DNA of 64,000 nucleotides, taken from NCBI GenBank assembly GCA_905221605.1, contig CAJNDS010000148.1, forward strand, positions 1 to 64,000, read 5' to 3'. Within the stretch, counting starts at the first letter, position 1; every line of letters begins with the position of its first letter. This document shows positions 52,478 to 63,184 of the stretch, piece by piece. The notes below the pieces were generated by a model. It had not been told where the DNA came from and ran no database searches. It saw only the letters and a list, made by a program, of their open reading frames with translations. The translations under genes were made by a program, and so were the position numbers. The stretch is from Symbiodinium natans (Eukaryota; Sar; Dinophyceae; Suessiales; Symbiodiniaceae).

Positions 52478-53935
52478 GACAGGGTTTAGGGTTTAGGGCT
52501 TGCCTTAAATAAAAACTATGCCTTAAGCGATCTGGGATCCTTCAATAACATCATTAAGGGGTATTGTGCTCGTTTTGGGACATGATCTTTCTCTTTGCAT
52601 GAGTTTGGGAAATTTTGGGGAGGGTAGCCGCTCAGGTCTATGTTGTGTTGCCCCCTCCTACCTTAGGTTCGGGTTCACGCGTGCTTGCGCACATCGGGCG
52701 ATCATCTTGGGAGATGCCCCACCCCCCCCTCCCCTCCGCCCCCGCGCAAACACAAGAGAGAGCCCCCCCATAAGCACGAGAGGGTTCACACATGTTCACA
52801 CCCTCAAACCCTAAACGCCGAACCCTGAACCCTAAACCATGTAAAATTTTTGGGAGTGCCAAGCGGCCAAGCGGTTTTGGGGGTGCCGCCATGTGCCCTT
52901 CTGGATGGGCTGTCGGGGCATTATGGGGTTTAGGGTTGTGTGGATCCGCCAAGCTGGTGAGTCTAAATTGCTAAGAAATTCTGAAAAAGGCTGCCTGATT
53001 GCGAGTTCCGGGTTCAGAATGTTTCTTTTTTTCAATGGCTTAGATTTTGGCGCCCATAGCCCGAAACTCTCAAGTCTCTAATGAGGTCGGGGCACAGGGC
53101 CCCCCGACTCTTGCTGCACCAAGCGGAGCTCTTCGCATCCTATGTTGCAGCCCTGGAGGAACCTTGCGTGAAGTTGCCGGGGGGTTTTGTTTGAGTTTTT
53201 GTGGCTTCTGGCGAGCACAGGGTTTGGGCTTGATGAGGCGATTTCTGGCGCAAAGTGTAGAAGGTGCTTCAAGGATTTATCACTTCTGGCCAGCCAAAGC
53301 AACAAGTGCGCAAACAGGGCGAGGTGGGAAACGATAAGCAGCGTCGACCACTGCCCTCCGCCCATGCTTCACGGCAAAATTATACCCGAAGGCTCCAAAT
53401 TTTTTTTTCGAAGCCCGCCTCTCCGGGTTTGAACCAGGGACAACATGAAAGTGAGCTTTGGAGCTCTGATGCGTGTTCAACAATCCGTTGTGAGGCACCT
53501 CGGCACGTGTTCTAGGATGGAAACCCCGCGCGATGAGGATGTGTGCAGCCAAATCGCGAATGTTTCCTGTTTCTCCTGTGCGCACCGGCGCTTCGCGGAG
53601 CCAAGATGAGCCAAGGGCAACCTCCTGCTCGGCTTGCCCTGGGCTTGGCAGTGACGCCTTCGACCGCATCCCGCAAGGCAACACGACGGGCATCAACTGG
53701 CGCATGAAGCTGAAAAGCTGCTATTGGGACCTCAACTCGCAGCAGCATGCTGTGTTTCGCACAGCAACATGTTCAGGAGGCCGTAACCAAATCCCGAGCG
53801 AACGGATCCAGGCTTGCTTTAATTACAAAGCGTCGTGAGGGTGAGTCCAAATTTAAATAATAAATCATCGCCAACCGCCCCCCGCAAAGCAAAGTCCGCC
53901 ATGAACTTGGATGTGCCAGGCACTGTAACCCAGCT

Positions 53936-54235
53936 GTGCGTGCGGCGGCCAGGCGCCAGCGCAAGCAAACTTACCCTGAGCTTGACCGCGGCAGGCGATG
54001 CCGCTTGGTGGTGCTCGGGCTCGAGGTTGGTGTTCGGCTGTTCCTTCGCATCCTCACGCGCGCGCACGCGCCTCCGCCACACCGGCTGCACCCCGCCCCG
54101 CCGCAGAGTCCGCTCCGGTGGAGTGGCTTCAGGCGGGCGGGGGGCGGTCCCCCAGCGGGCATGGGCCAGGACCTTGTCGGAAAGCACAACAAAGCTTTTG
54201 AGGGGAAGACTTGTTCTTTGGGGCCCGTGGACTAA
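53936..54235 (+). pseudogene. LINE-like retroelement remnant (plus strand)
   Basis: The plus frame reads RRQRKQTYPELDRGRRCRLV, then VLGLE. This matches a motif (K-x-TYPEL, then CRLVVL-x-LEVGG) that I know from the region after the reverse transcriptase of LINE-like elements abundant in dinoflagellate genomes. The following stretch (FLRILTRAHA, then proline-rich) fits an LLA-x-A-RA-x-x-PP segment with frame slips. No start, no stop at the expected place, no reverse transcriptase nearby: a broken fragment. Confidence 0.45.
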
Positions 54236-54369
54236 AAACCCCCAACCGAGCTCAATGAAAGCTGGAGCCTCCCTGCCCGAACAAATCTCCCAGGTGACAG
54301 CTGCATACAGCTGCGGTGCATCCAAAACAGGGTTGAGCTGTCCTCGCCGACAGTAGTCAAAAATGCGGT

Positions 54370-54930
54370 GTACATGGGCCTCGTGCAACTCAAGCACGGC
54401 ATCATCGCGGTTGCTTTCGCCCCCAAGGGGGAGCTCGAGCAAGGAGGAGGCGAACGCGAGTGGCGCGGCGGGCCAGGAGGGGCACGAAGGTGGCTGCTTC
54501 AGGCTTCGGTGCCTCGCCAATCACCACCAGGCGGCACCGCCCGTGGGTGGGGCTCCCCCGCACGTGTGAGCGGGGAGACGAGCGTGGCGTGCGTGGCGTC
54601 AGCCGCGAGCTGCGAACGGCAACAACTTCGATGCGCCCTGTCGTCAGCAACGGGCACGTCGATGTTCATGTCGGCGACCCGGACGTTGCGGGCGACACGC
54701 GCGACGGTGCGCTCAAACGGCCCTGCGCGCGCGAGGAGAGCGCGCCGCTGGTAGCGCAAGCGGCGCGGTGGCCCCCGAAAGAGTCAAGCCTGCCATGCCT
54801 GCCACGACAGCTGCACGCGCGGGGCGATCGGCAGGGGCAGGCGCAGGCGCCGCAGCGGCAGAATGCGGAATCGCGCGCACACGCCGGCAACCATCCCCGT
54901 AGGGCGTCACCTGGCTCCAAAACACAGCCG
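54370..54930 (-). pseudogene. LINE-like retroelement remnant (minus strand)
   Basis: Pieces in three minus frames follow the order of the same C-terminal region: RLDSFGGHRAACATSGALS, GPFERTVARVARNVRVADMN, DATHATLVSPLTRAGEPHPR, CRLVVIG, EAATFVPLLARRA and FASSLLELPLGG. Frame changes between pieces show it is decayed. It lies back to back with the plus-strand remnant at 53936-54235, so two insertions or an inverted duplication are needed. The region is GC-rich compared with its neighbours. Confidence 0.6.
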
Positions 54931-55199
54931 CGTGCTGGCGGGGCGGCCGAGGCATCAAAGAGAGACGCCCACGCGGGCGTGTCGTATAGCCGGCCGCACG
55001 GAGGGCGTTGCGCGCCTGATTCGCGGGACTGGGGACAGGCAACGCAAAAGCGCGCGGCGGGCCGGGCTGAAACCCCTGAAGATCCGCATCATGCGGCCCC
55101 TCAGCGGCAGCAGGCTGGGCCCCGCGGCGTCCGCGAGCTCCAGCGGTGGCTCTTGTGTCGCCGCCCTCGTCGCAATTGGATCCCCTTCAGGGGACTAAA

Positions 55200-57530
55200 A
55201 TAAAATATTAGTCGTAGTTTGGAAAAGCATGAATTCGCTGCTCAGGGAATTCGTTCTTCAATAAAAAAATAGCGTTCCCGCCATGTTTGGGCTAAGCGTG
55301 GCAAAGAAGCGGCCGGCCAAAAGCGCGTTCACACGCGCAACGCGTTGTCCGCCCATGAGAACCCCGTGTTAGCACTGCGCGCGAATGGCCAGAGCTTCCA
55401 TGTCTGCACGTTGAACATGTCCATGTTACCCGCGCATCCATGTCCGTGCGATGATAACGTCCGTCTGCGACATCATAGCTGACTCAGCAGAGCAGCCCCC
55501 CTTTGCCAGTCGCCTGCCGCAGGTATCTGTAGGTTGTTCGTGGCTGTGGGCTAATTCACTGGGACCAGTGCAGGAAACGAGCGTGCAAAAAAAAAACCTG
55601 CATGCGAATGGCTACAGCACTTGGCAACAAAGTCCATGTCTGCGCGATGATAATGCCGTGGTACCAGAGCATCCATGTTCGCACGATGATAACACCTGTG
55701 TTATCACCGCAAAAATGCCGGTTTTTTTTCTCGCACATTTTTTGCTATTTTTCCAGTTGCAATATTACGCACAGGACGTGAGGTTTGCCGTCGCGCATTG
55801 TTTTTGCCATTGGTTTTTTGTGGGACGGGAGGCACCGCATGATGGTCAATTTTATTGGAGTTTTTTTTGGCGTTGCGCTGCCGCTATGGGTTTTTGCAAG
55901 AATTTAAACAAGTCCTGGTGTTGTTTGACGCCACGTTTGCCGTCAGGCAGCATTTACATGGTTGGCTGCCTGATGTGCGCGCGCGCGGGGCAAACACTGT
56001 TATTTGCGATGGTTTTATGCAGTTCTGCCAAGACAACCTCTGCAGCTGTGCTTTTTGGAGGCTTGCATTTCCGAAAACGCATTTGCCAAATTTCAGGACT
56101 TTCACGTTTTCGTGGGACGTGTTTTGAGCATGGTCGCACGCTTGTGACAGATTTTATGTTCCACATCCTTGTGCAGTATGTTGTACAAAGAGACGAAAAC
56201 GCTGTAAATACCAGTGTTTTGGGCATGTGCATGCAATATGAATGACGTTCTTAACCCCCCTCCCCCCCACCCCAAACCCCCACCCCAAAGTTACAGCCGT
56301 AGCTGACGGCAAACCTGGCGTCCTGCGAGCAATATTACCTGTTGCGACTAGGACCCTCTTTAAGCCTTCCACATACACACGCGCAGCTGCAAGTGACCAT
56401 TTATCTGACAATGTCGCCACAACCTCGGCGGGAGTACAATTTTGGCATCTTCTGAAATGTGGCAACGTTCTGACGGCGCGGCAAACGAGGTACCTCATGC
56501 AAAAAAAACAATTAATTTTGCGGTGCAAATCTTGCAGCATGGAGGGCACAGGCTTGGAGCGAATCATATGCTGCAGCGGCACCACTCGAATTGACGACAG
56601 CGCGGTGCTGGTGCTGGAGGCTCCCGGCCCTTCTGTTTTGTGAGCCGATTTTGGTGTACCACCCTGGAGGCTGAGCTGGTCCGTTGTTGCTCAGCTGTTC
56701 TTGGTCTCGCACAACCCGGGTGCAATTTCCTATTGGAATTTTGGACGACGCGTTGCCCACTTGCCTAACGCAAGGGAGGTTAAGTGGCAGCATCGTGGTA
56801 GACGCTGTAGCACGACGATGACTTGTCTGGACTCCGGCTAGGCCAATTGGGAAGCAGCAGTTGCAAACAAAATGCGGAATCAGTCGCCGCTGTATGCAAG
56901 TCTGTCATGGGGCAGGAATCTGCACGAAGGATGCGTGTAAAACCTTTGCACCGGATCATCAGGCCTCGACTCGGCTCGACTCGATCAGGCTTGAATGTGG
57001 TGCACCAGCGATCACCAGCGATGTCGATGCAGCGTCCTCAGCATCACATTCCTCATCGAGCTTTGACCCTGAGCCAGGTCGACGTGTTTGCCATGACGGT
57101 TGCTCCCACTGTGTTTTGCGACACCTTCGCGTGAAGGCATTGTCAGCTGACGGCGCTGGTGTCCCCTGCGTTCCCGTGATTTGGACCGGCCTCCCAAACG
57201 ACAGGTAATTACCTGTAACCCCCTCAGTTCGAGCAGCCAATGAGAGACCTCAGTGTAGCAGTGACCCATGGCAGAATACGTCGAAGAATTTCCAGGTGTA
57301 CAAACGGTTGGACCGACAGGCATATTCGAGTCGGCAGCCCCCAGCGCTTGAGCATTTTGTGTTTCGTCCTTCGTGCGCGGGTGCGCCAGCCGAGTCGGCG
57401 CAGCATGTCGGGTTAGGGTTTGGGGCTCAGGGTTTTCGGGTTTATAAATCGGCACGTAAGCATCAAAGTCCGCACCGTCCCCGTGGTAGAGACAGCACAG
57501 GTCCGGCAGCCGGTCGTTTCGTGTGCAGAT
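55200..57530. other. No recognisable gene; short dispersed repeats
   Basis: A long plus frame (55451-56245, 264 codons) is rich in Cys, Phe and His, with no domain. Three copies of a CCATGTNNGNGCGATGATAA motif lie at about 55440, 55636 and 55674. Between 56.6 and 57.4 kb open frames occur on both strands without a recognisable product. Confidence 0.4.
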
Positions 57531-57534
57531 CTCT

Positions 57535-57591
57535 TAGGGTTTAGGGTTTAGGGTTTAGGGTTTAGGGTTTAGGGTTTAGGGTTTAGGGTTC
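57535..57591. repeat. Interstitial telomere-like array (TTTAGGG)
   Basis: Eight perfect heptamers. On the minus strand it follows the presumed 3' part of the unrecognised gene at 58.75-57.6 kb. Confidence 0.95.
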
Positions 57592-57599
57592 TCCCAATG

Positions 57600-57761
57600 C
57601 GAGCTGCGAAGCGTTGGGGCGCGTTGGCCTTCGGAGACGACGACAAGCTTTTGTTCTTGCACTCTCGGCTTTCACGTAGCTCAATCCTTGGAATCCATGC
57701 GTATATATATATATATGTATATATATATATACATATATATGTATGTACATATACATAATGC

Positions 57762-57803
<42 letters not shown>

Positions 57804-58754
57804 CTCGTCCTTGCGTTGGTGTGCTTGCAGCTCCACACGCATCTGTGCCCGCGATCACCACTTGCGCTTTGGAGAAGATTGATTGCGCAGACGGACTGGC
57901 GTTGAATGCAGGCTACGTAGGGTCGCGTCTCCGAATCGGGTGTGGCACTCGCTGCGTCGAATCGACTGGGTGAGGTGGAATTCGTCAGGGGGCGAAACCA
58001 GGCAGAACCCAAAGAGCCCAATACCCCTTAGTTAAGGAACAAAAACCAAGGGGTATTGGGCTCTTTGGGAAGCCATCCGACTGAAGGATGAGCCGCTTTC
58101 GCGCAGCGCAGACGAGGAAGGGACGGGGCCGTGTCCACCAATGGGCCAGTGCACTGCGCAGGCACCGGGAGAGAGGCAGCATATCACCCACGTGACAGCC
58201 AAGCAACGTTTCCGGCCACGGCTGGGCAGCAGCTGCTCGAACTGCGGCGTGTGGTGCCTACACGAGCTCGTTGATGCGCACGCCGCTGTTTCGAAAGTGC
58301 TGTTTTTGTGAAGACCAAGGACGAAAACGTGAAAAGTCAGCACTGGGATGTTGAGGCCGGACACATCCAGCACGCTCTTATAAGGAAACAAGCGCATGGC
58401 AGTCAACGGCAACTCTCGCAATCCTTCCTCCCTCTTGTTCGCCTTGCACGCTGCCCTCCTGAGACCCAAAGAGCCCAATACCCGTCAGGGTTTCAGGGTT
58501 TAGGGTTTAGGGTTTAGGGTTTAGGGTTTAGGGTTTAGGGTTAATTTTTCAGGAATACAGGGGATCCTGAATAGGATTTTATAAGGTATATCCTTGATGA
58601 CCGGGTATTGGGCTCTTTGAGACTTCTCCCCTTCCTCAGCTTCCTCAACGGAATCGTGGGGCAGTCGCAACGGAAGAATAGCGGGCCCGCCAAAGTTGCT
58701 GCCATGAACACATGCATGACCAGAACAAATACTCGCAGAAGCAGAAGTCATCAT
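57600..58754 (-). CDS. Unrecognised protein with a type IV intron
   Basis: A possible start at 58754 gives MMTSASASICSGHACVHGSN and then a proline/acidic stretch ending VEEAEEGEK. Removing a 164-bp GT-AG intron (58460-58623) joins it in frame to RAACKANKREEGLRELPLTA and SVLDVSGLNIPVLTFHVFVL. Further down, the choice of frame is unclear around a second type IV element (58008-58069). The LNIPVLTFHVFVLG stretch is hydrophobic and could be a strand or membrane segment. No family recognised. Confidence 0.45.
57695..57805. repeat. TA / TATG microsatellite
   Basis: Runs of TATATATA with TATG interruptions; translated frames are meaningless tyrosine/isoleucine repeats. Confidence 0.95.
58008..58069. 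mobile_element. Minimal type IV TIR element
   Basis: A 62-bp, almost pure palindrome: CCCAAAGAGCCCAATACCCC, a short spacer with TTAGTTAAGG, then GGGGTATTGGGCTCTTTGGG. Essentially two TIRs with no interior. Confidence 0.8.
58467..58618 (-). mobile_element. Type IV TIR element forming a GT-AG intron
   Basis: The ends CCAAAGAGCCCAATACCCG and CGGGTATTGGGCTCTTT are inverted; GAGAC is duplicated at 58462-58466 and 58619-58623. On the coding strand the duplicated GTCTC gives the GT donor; the AG acceptor lies in GTCTCAG just past the second copy. It contains a TTTAGGG array (58493-58543). Confidence 0.75.
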
Positions 58755-59099
58755 GAATCGTAGTTACTTGCAAAGAACAGCAAGACAATAGCAATAATTC
58801 GGAAACACAGTGAGAACAGTGAGACAAGTCCAGCTTTGGGAAGGCAACTGCTGCAGCCTCTTCGCCTTTTTTTTCTCTGCACTCTCGCGAACTCTCTTCG
58901 AGCCTAAGAGTGGCACTAAGGGCAGAGCAGGAGGGACACTCCCCATCTTCACACCATCCCTAGGCAGATGGAGTAATCCAAACATTCTGAGTCTGGTTTT
59001 GGGCTTGTGATGTTGGGTTTGCTTAGAAGCACCCTGCCAACAGACTAAAAACAATCATCCCTATACTGCCCTTATACGAGCAGAAGGAGGGTTTAAGCC

Positions 59100-60460
59100 C
59101 TCAACACTACACCCTAAACCCTAAACCCTACACCCTAAACATCCCTAAAACCTAACCCCTAAACCCTAAACCCTAAACCCTACCCCCTAAATCCTAAACC
59201 CTACCCTCTACACCCTCTTGGTTCTGAGGCAAAGAGTAGGAATACCCCAGGAGCCAGAAGCCCGGAGCCTGAACCCTGCACTTCCGCAACTCATGCGGCG
59301 CGCTGCTCCTGAGGTACCTTGGGTTGAGGATTGAGGGTTTAGGGTTTAGGGTTTAGGGCTATGTAGGGTTTGGGGTTTGGGGTTTGGGGTTTGGGGTTTG
59401 GGGTTTGGGGTTTGGGGTTTGGGGTTTGGGGTTTGGGGTTTGGGGTTTATGGGCTTTAGGGTGTGCAGTCGATGTGCATGCTCAGCTTCAGCTCAGGGGC
59501 GCGCACCCTATAAAGCGATCTTGTAGCTGAGAAGTCCCGCTCCAGCCACCCTAGCTGACCCCTTGCAACATGAGGTCACTTAGCAAAATTATGGTTCTGC
59601 CCCCCCCCCCCCCCTGCCCCAAACCCAAAAAAGGGGGCGTTATCCTCACCCGCTTGCATGGGCCATTCCAGGCGCCCATCCGACTCCCTCAGCCCCGAGA
59701 TTCTAAGCGCCTCAGTTCCTTTGCAAGCCTTTGGTGCAAGTTGTGACCTACATGCGAATCCCCTGAGCCCTCCAAAGAAAATCCACAGAATGCTCAGAAC
59801 CTCCTCCCCCACCCCCCACCCGCTCTAATTTAAAGAAAACCCTACGCTCTCAAGATTTATAGGGCCTAGAAGCCCGAAGAACCCGAAACCCCAGACCCTG
59901 AAAACCCTGAAAACCCTGAAAACCCTGAAAACCCTGAAAACCCTGAAAACCCTGAACCCTAAACCCTAAACCCTAAACCCTAAACCCTAAACCCTAAATA
60001 TGAGGTCCCAAGATACGACCTCTGCGGCGCGCTGCATGAGCAAGCCATGCCTCCGTGTTTTGGTGTCTAGCAGGAAGTTTGGTTTAGGGTTTAGGGTTTA
60101 GGGTTTAGGGTTTAGGGTTTAGGGTTTAGGGTTTAGGGTTTAGGGTTTAGGGTTTAGGGTTTAGGGTTTAGGGTTTAGGGTTTAGGGTTTAGGGTTGAGG
60201 GTTGAGGGTTTAGGGTTTGGGGTTTGGGGTTTGGGGTTTGGGGTTTGGGGTTTGGGGTTTGGGGTTTGGGGTTTAGGGTTCAGGGTTTAGGGTTTGAGGT
60301 GGGGAACCCTAAGCCCCCGAAGCCCTTGGAGCAACCCCAATTCCCCCGAAAACGCTCAAACCTTGAGCTGCAGCAAATGCCCCAACTAACCCCAAACCCT
60401 AAACCCTAAACCCCAAACCCCAAACCCCAAACCCCAAACCCTAAACCCTAAACCAAGAAC
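59100..60460. repeat. Dense degenerate telomere-like arrays of several unit types
   Basis: Successive blocks: CCCTAAA/CCCTACA (59104-59215), TTTAGGG then pure TTTGGGG (59340-59452), the nonamer CCCTGAAAA (59893-59950) running into CCCTAAA (to 59998), TTTAGGG then TTTGGGG again (60080-60300), and CCCTAAA/CCCCAAA (60388-60455). Unique stretches between them are short and hold no recognisable exon. Confidence 0.9.
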
Positions 60461-60736
60461 GCACTAAGCCCTAAAGCCCCAATATCCATCAAGAAGTCTA
60501 CCTGGCACTGGTCTGGGGAACCACAGGCCCCCACCTAGTTGAGGTGTTTCGGGTAGTTAGGGTCGTTAGGGTAGTTAGGGTTTAGGGTTTAGGGTCTAGG
60601 GTTTAGGGTTTAGGGTTTGCCATGCGCACTTAACTTGCCATCCAGGGCACGCCGCGTGCACAGTCCTCGGCTGCAAAAACCCAAGAACTTTGCTAGGTAC
60701 ACCTTGGGATGATCCTTGTTTAGGGTTTAGGGTTTA

Positions 60737-60837
60737 GGGATGTTCCCCCTGATGCTAACAGGTCCTCAATAGGGATTTTTGTAGCCCCCTATTATACTCC
60801 CTATTAAGGAGCTGTTAGTATAAGGGAGAAACATCCC
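60737..60837. mobile_element. Short TIR element, type V
   Basis: The ends GGGATGTTCCCCCTGATGCT and, inverted, CTGTTAGTATAAGGGAGAAACATCCC bracket CCTATTATACTCCCTATTAAGG. The best-preserved type V copy, 101 bp. Confidence 0.78.
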
Positions 60838-60895
60838 AAGGTACGCCGATCAACCATCCCCCTATATGTTGCACAACCAAAGGTTTCATACAGTT

Positions 60896-61230
60896 TTAGG
60901 GTTCGGGTTTAGGGTCTAGGGTCTAGGGTCTAGGGTCTAGGGTCGAGGGTCGAGGGTCGAGGGTCTAGGGTCTAGGGTCTAGAGTCGGGTTTAGGGTTTA
61001 TGGCTGAGCGTTTAGGAGCTTAGGTTGTACATTATACATACACACATTCTCACCCTGCGACGGGCCGACCTCGAAGGTGATATGTGAAAAAATACCTCGC
61101 AAGTCCAACAACTTAACGTTTTCTTGGTAGGGTTTAGGGTTTAGGGTTTAGGGTGTAGGGTTTAGGGTCTAGGGTCTAGGGTTTAGGGTTGAGGGTTTAG
61201 GGTTTAGGGTTTAGGGTTTAGGGTTTAGGG
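60896..61230. repeat. Telomere-like arrays with TCTAGGG and TCGAGGG blocks
   Basis: 60904-60990 contains runs of GGGTCTA and GGGTCGA; 61131-61230 is TTTAGGG with GTAGGG and TCTAGGG variants and abuts the foldback element. Confidence 0.88.
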
Positions 61231-61679
61231 AGAACCTCCGGCGAGGTTTTGTGTCTTTGGGCTTTTGGACTTGCGCAAGTGCCTTGGAAACATCTAGAAC
61301 AAACACACATTTGGCAACCAAACTGTTGTTTTTGCTAAAATGTGTGCGCCCTTTGTTTTGCCGAATGCATCTCTTTGTGCGCCACGCTTGGGCTTGTCCC
61401 TGGGAATCCAAAACAAAGTTCCGGCTACGGTTTATGTATTTGTTTTGTGGTTTCTGTTTCGGATGTTCGGATGTTTTGGCTTGTGCAACTATTTTAATTT
61501 GCCCAGGATAGCCCAAAGCAACACAAGTTCAACCAAATCGCAATTTTTGCAACATAGGCATACATTTAGACAAAACATCGGGCAAGAAAACGCCTTTTGG
61601 CTCAAAACTTGTGCCCTAGGCAAACTTAACTACACAAGTCCAAGAATCAACACGTCCAAACCTCGCCGGAGGTTCTCCC
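61228..61679. mobile_element. 452-bp foldback element with perfect 22-bp TIRs
   Basis: GGGAGAACCTCCGGCGAGGTTT at 61228-61249 is the exact reverse complement of 61658-61679. The inverted similarity continues more loosely for another 30-40 bp (GGACTTG and flanking bases). The interior is not telomeric and has open frames of 86-121 codons on the plus strand and 101 on the minus, none with a transposase motif that I can see. Larger than the other TIR elements, so possibly a different family. Confidence 0.82.
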
Positions 61680-62550
61680 AGAAAAGCTCGATTTTTGCAC
61701 ATTGAATTTGCCTATGGCCTATGGGATTAGGGCGCCCAGCAGCTCTGATTGAAGGTTTTTCCCCTCTCAAAGGTGCCCCATAGTTTCGGGGGGCATAACG
61801 AAGGCTATCCTATTCGATCAAAAGGCGCCTATGAGAGAGGGAAATAAGCATTGCCTATAGGATTAGAACCTGAAAAACCCTATAAGGCTTGAGGCGTAAA
61901 TCCCTAAACCTAAAATCCCATATGGTTATGCCTCTGTTTTTACGGCTTGGTGGAAATGCAAAGAATAAGCAGGTATCGGGTTCAAAGGTTTAGGGGTCTT
62001 CAAGGTTTATAAGCACATAGAGTTTAAACCATAAGGGCTTACGGCTTAGGCATGTAAATCTAAATCCTAAGCCCTTTAGGGTCAGAACCCTGAAAGCCTA
62101 TGGGGCTCTAAAAGCCTCAAAAGTTTTAAATAGGGACTATAGGGTTTAAACCCTATAGGCCTAGAGGGTTCAAGGTTTAAGGTGGAGGCATTACCTATAG
62201 GATTAGAACCTTTTAGGTGTACGACTCACCTTTGCCCACTATTTGATGGTTCTGTTTCCCCTTTCAAAATTTTAAGGATTTTAAGGGATTTAAAAGGACC
62301 CTTCAAGTCTTTAAAACCTTCAAGCTCCTTAAGATGTTGAAAGGCCTCTGGCTTTCAAAATTTTAAGGTTTTTAAGGAATGTAAATCCGTAAAATCTTGA
62401 AAAAAGTTAAATTATTATGGGAAAGGCCCGGCCCGTTTGAATTTTCAAAATCCGTAAAGTCCTTAAATCCTTGAAATTTGGAAACAAAATAGGTATTTTG
62501 GGAAAAGGCCCGGCCAATTTAAATTTTCTAAAGCCCTTGAAATCCTTAAA
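61680..62550. other. AT-richer stretch with short dispersed repeats
   Basis: CTATAGGATTAGAACC occurs at about 61856 and 62195, and an 80-bp segment (GGAAAGGCCCGGCC...) at about 62420 is repeated with changes at about 62502. No gene seen. Confidence 0.5.
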
Positions 62551-62927
62551 CTTGTCGAGACACACGGGCCGGTACAAGCCGGTACAAAACGGTACAAGTT
62601 GTACCGGCCCCACCCCTGGAACCAAGAACCAACAACCAAGATTGCAGGGAGGTCTTGCTCTGCAATCTTGGTTCTTGGTTCTTGGTTCTATGGGGCCGCT
62701 ACAACTTGTACCGATTTGTACCGGTTTGTACCGGCCCGTATGTTTCGACAATGTAGAGACCGGTACAAACCCATACAAATCGGTACAAGTTGTACCGGCC
62801 CCATGGAACCAAGAACCAAGAACCAAGATTGCAGGGCAAGACCTCCCTGCAATCTTGGTTCTTGGTTCTTGGTTCCAGGGGCCGGTACAACTTGTACCGA
62901 CTTGTACCGGTTTGTACCGGTCTCTAC
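62551..62927. repeat. Two large adjacent hairpins
   Basis: 62551-62751 and 62753-62927 are each nearly perfect inverted repeats with arms of about 80-90 bp. Arms are built of CGGTACAA units (three per arm) around GTTGTACCGGCCCC, then repeated GGAACCAAGAACCAAG and ATTGCAGGG up to a small loop. The two hairpins are diverged copies of each other. Confidence 0.9.
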
Positions 62928-63097
62928 TGGTGCAATATGAGCATACAGATAAGCAACCAGATATAAAGAAAGAAAGAAAATAAAAATCAACACATTTGGG
63001 ACAAAGAAAGCAAATCACGCGAAAAACAAAAGCACGCATGCAAGAACAAGAAAAGCACAAAACAAGCAGAAAAGGTGTGGATAACTGGGGGGGGGTA

Positions 63098-63145
63098 CCA
63101 TATATATATATATATAAAGAGAGAGAGAGATATATATATATATGT
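63098..63145. repeat. TA and GA microsatellites
   Basis: TATATATA, then GAGAGAGA, then TATATATA. Confidence 0.9.
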
Positions 63146-63184
63146 ACGAGGAACCTTCCTGCATTATGTGACCATGCGTCTTTT

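Noticed and set aside
53400-53450. tRNA-like T-arm (GGTTTGAACCAGGG)
   Set aside because: The arm pairs poorly and no cloverleaf can be drawn on either strand.
55451-56245. 264-codon plus-strand open frame
   Set aside because: Composition rich in Cys, Phe and His without pattern, overlapped by minus frames, and containing dispersed nucleotide repeats; no support as a gene.
57583-58021. 150-codon minus frame with a tyrosine/isoleucine tract
   Set aside because: Its middle is a TA microsatellite; only the part upstream of it could be coding and its frame is uncertain.
13689-61230. That the window is a true chromosome end
   Set aside because: Arrays occur in both orientations with genes between them and no terminal uninterrupted run; the right edge is a different satellite.
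61595-61615. Possible spliced-leader relic (TTTTGGCTCAA)
   Set aside because: Only 11 bases match the dinoflagellate spliced-leader end and no gene start follows; it lies inside the foldback element.
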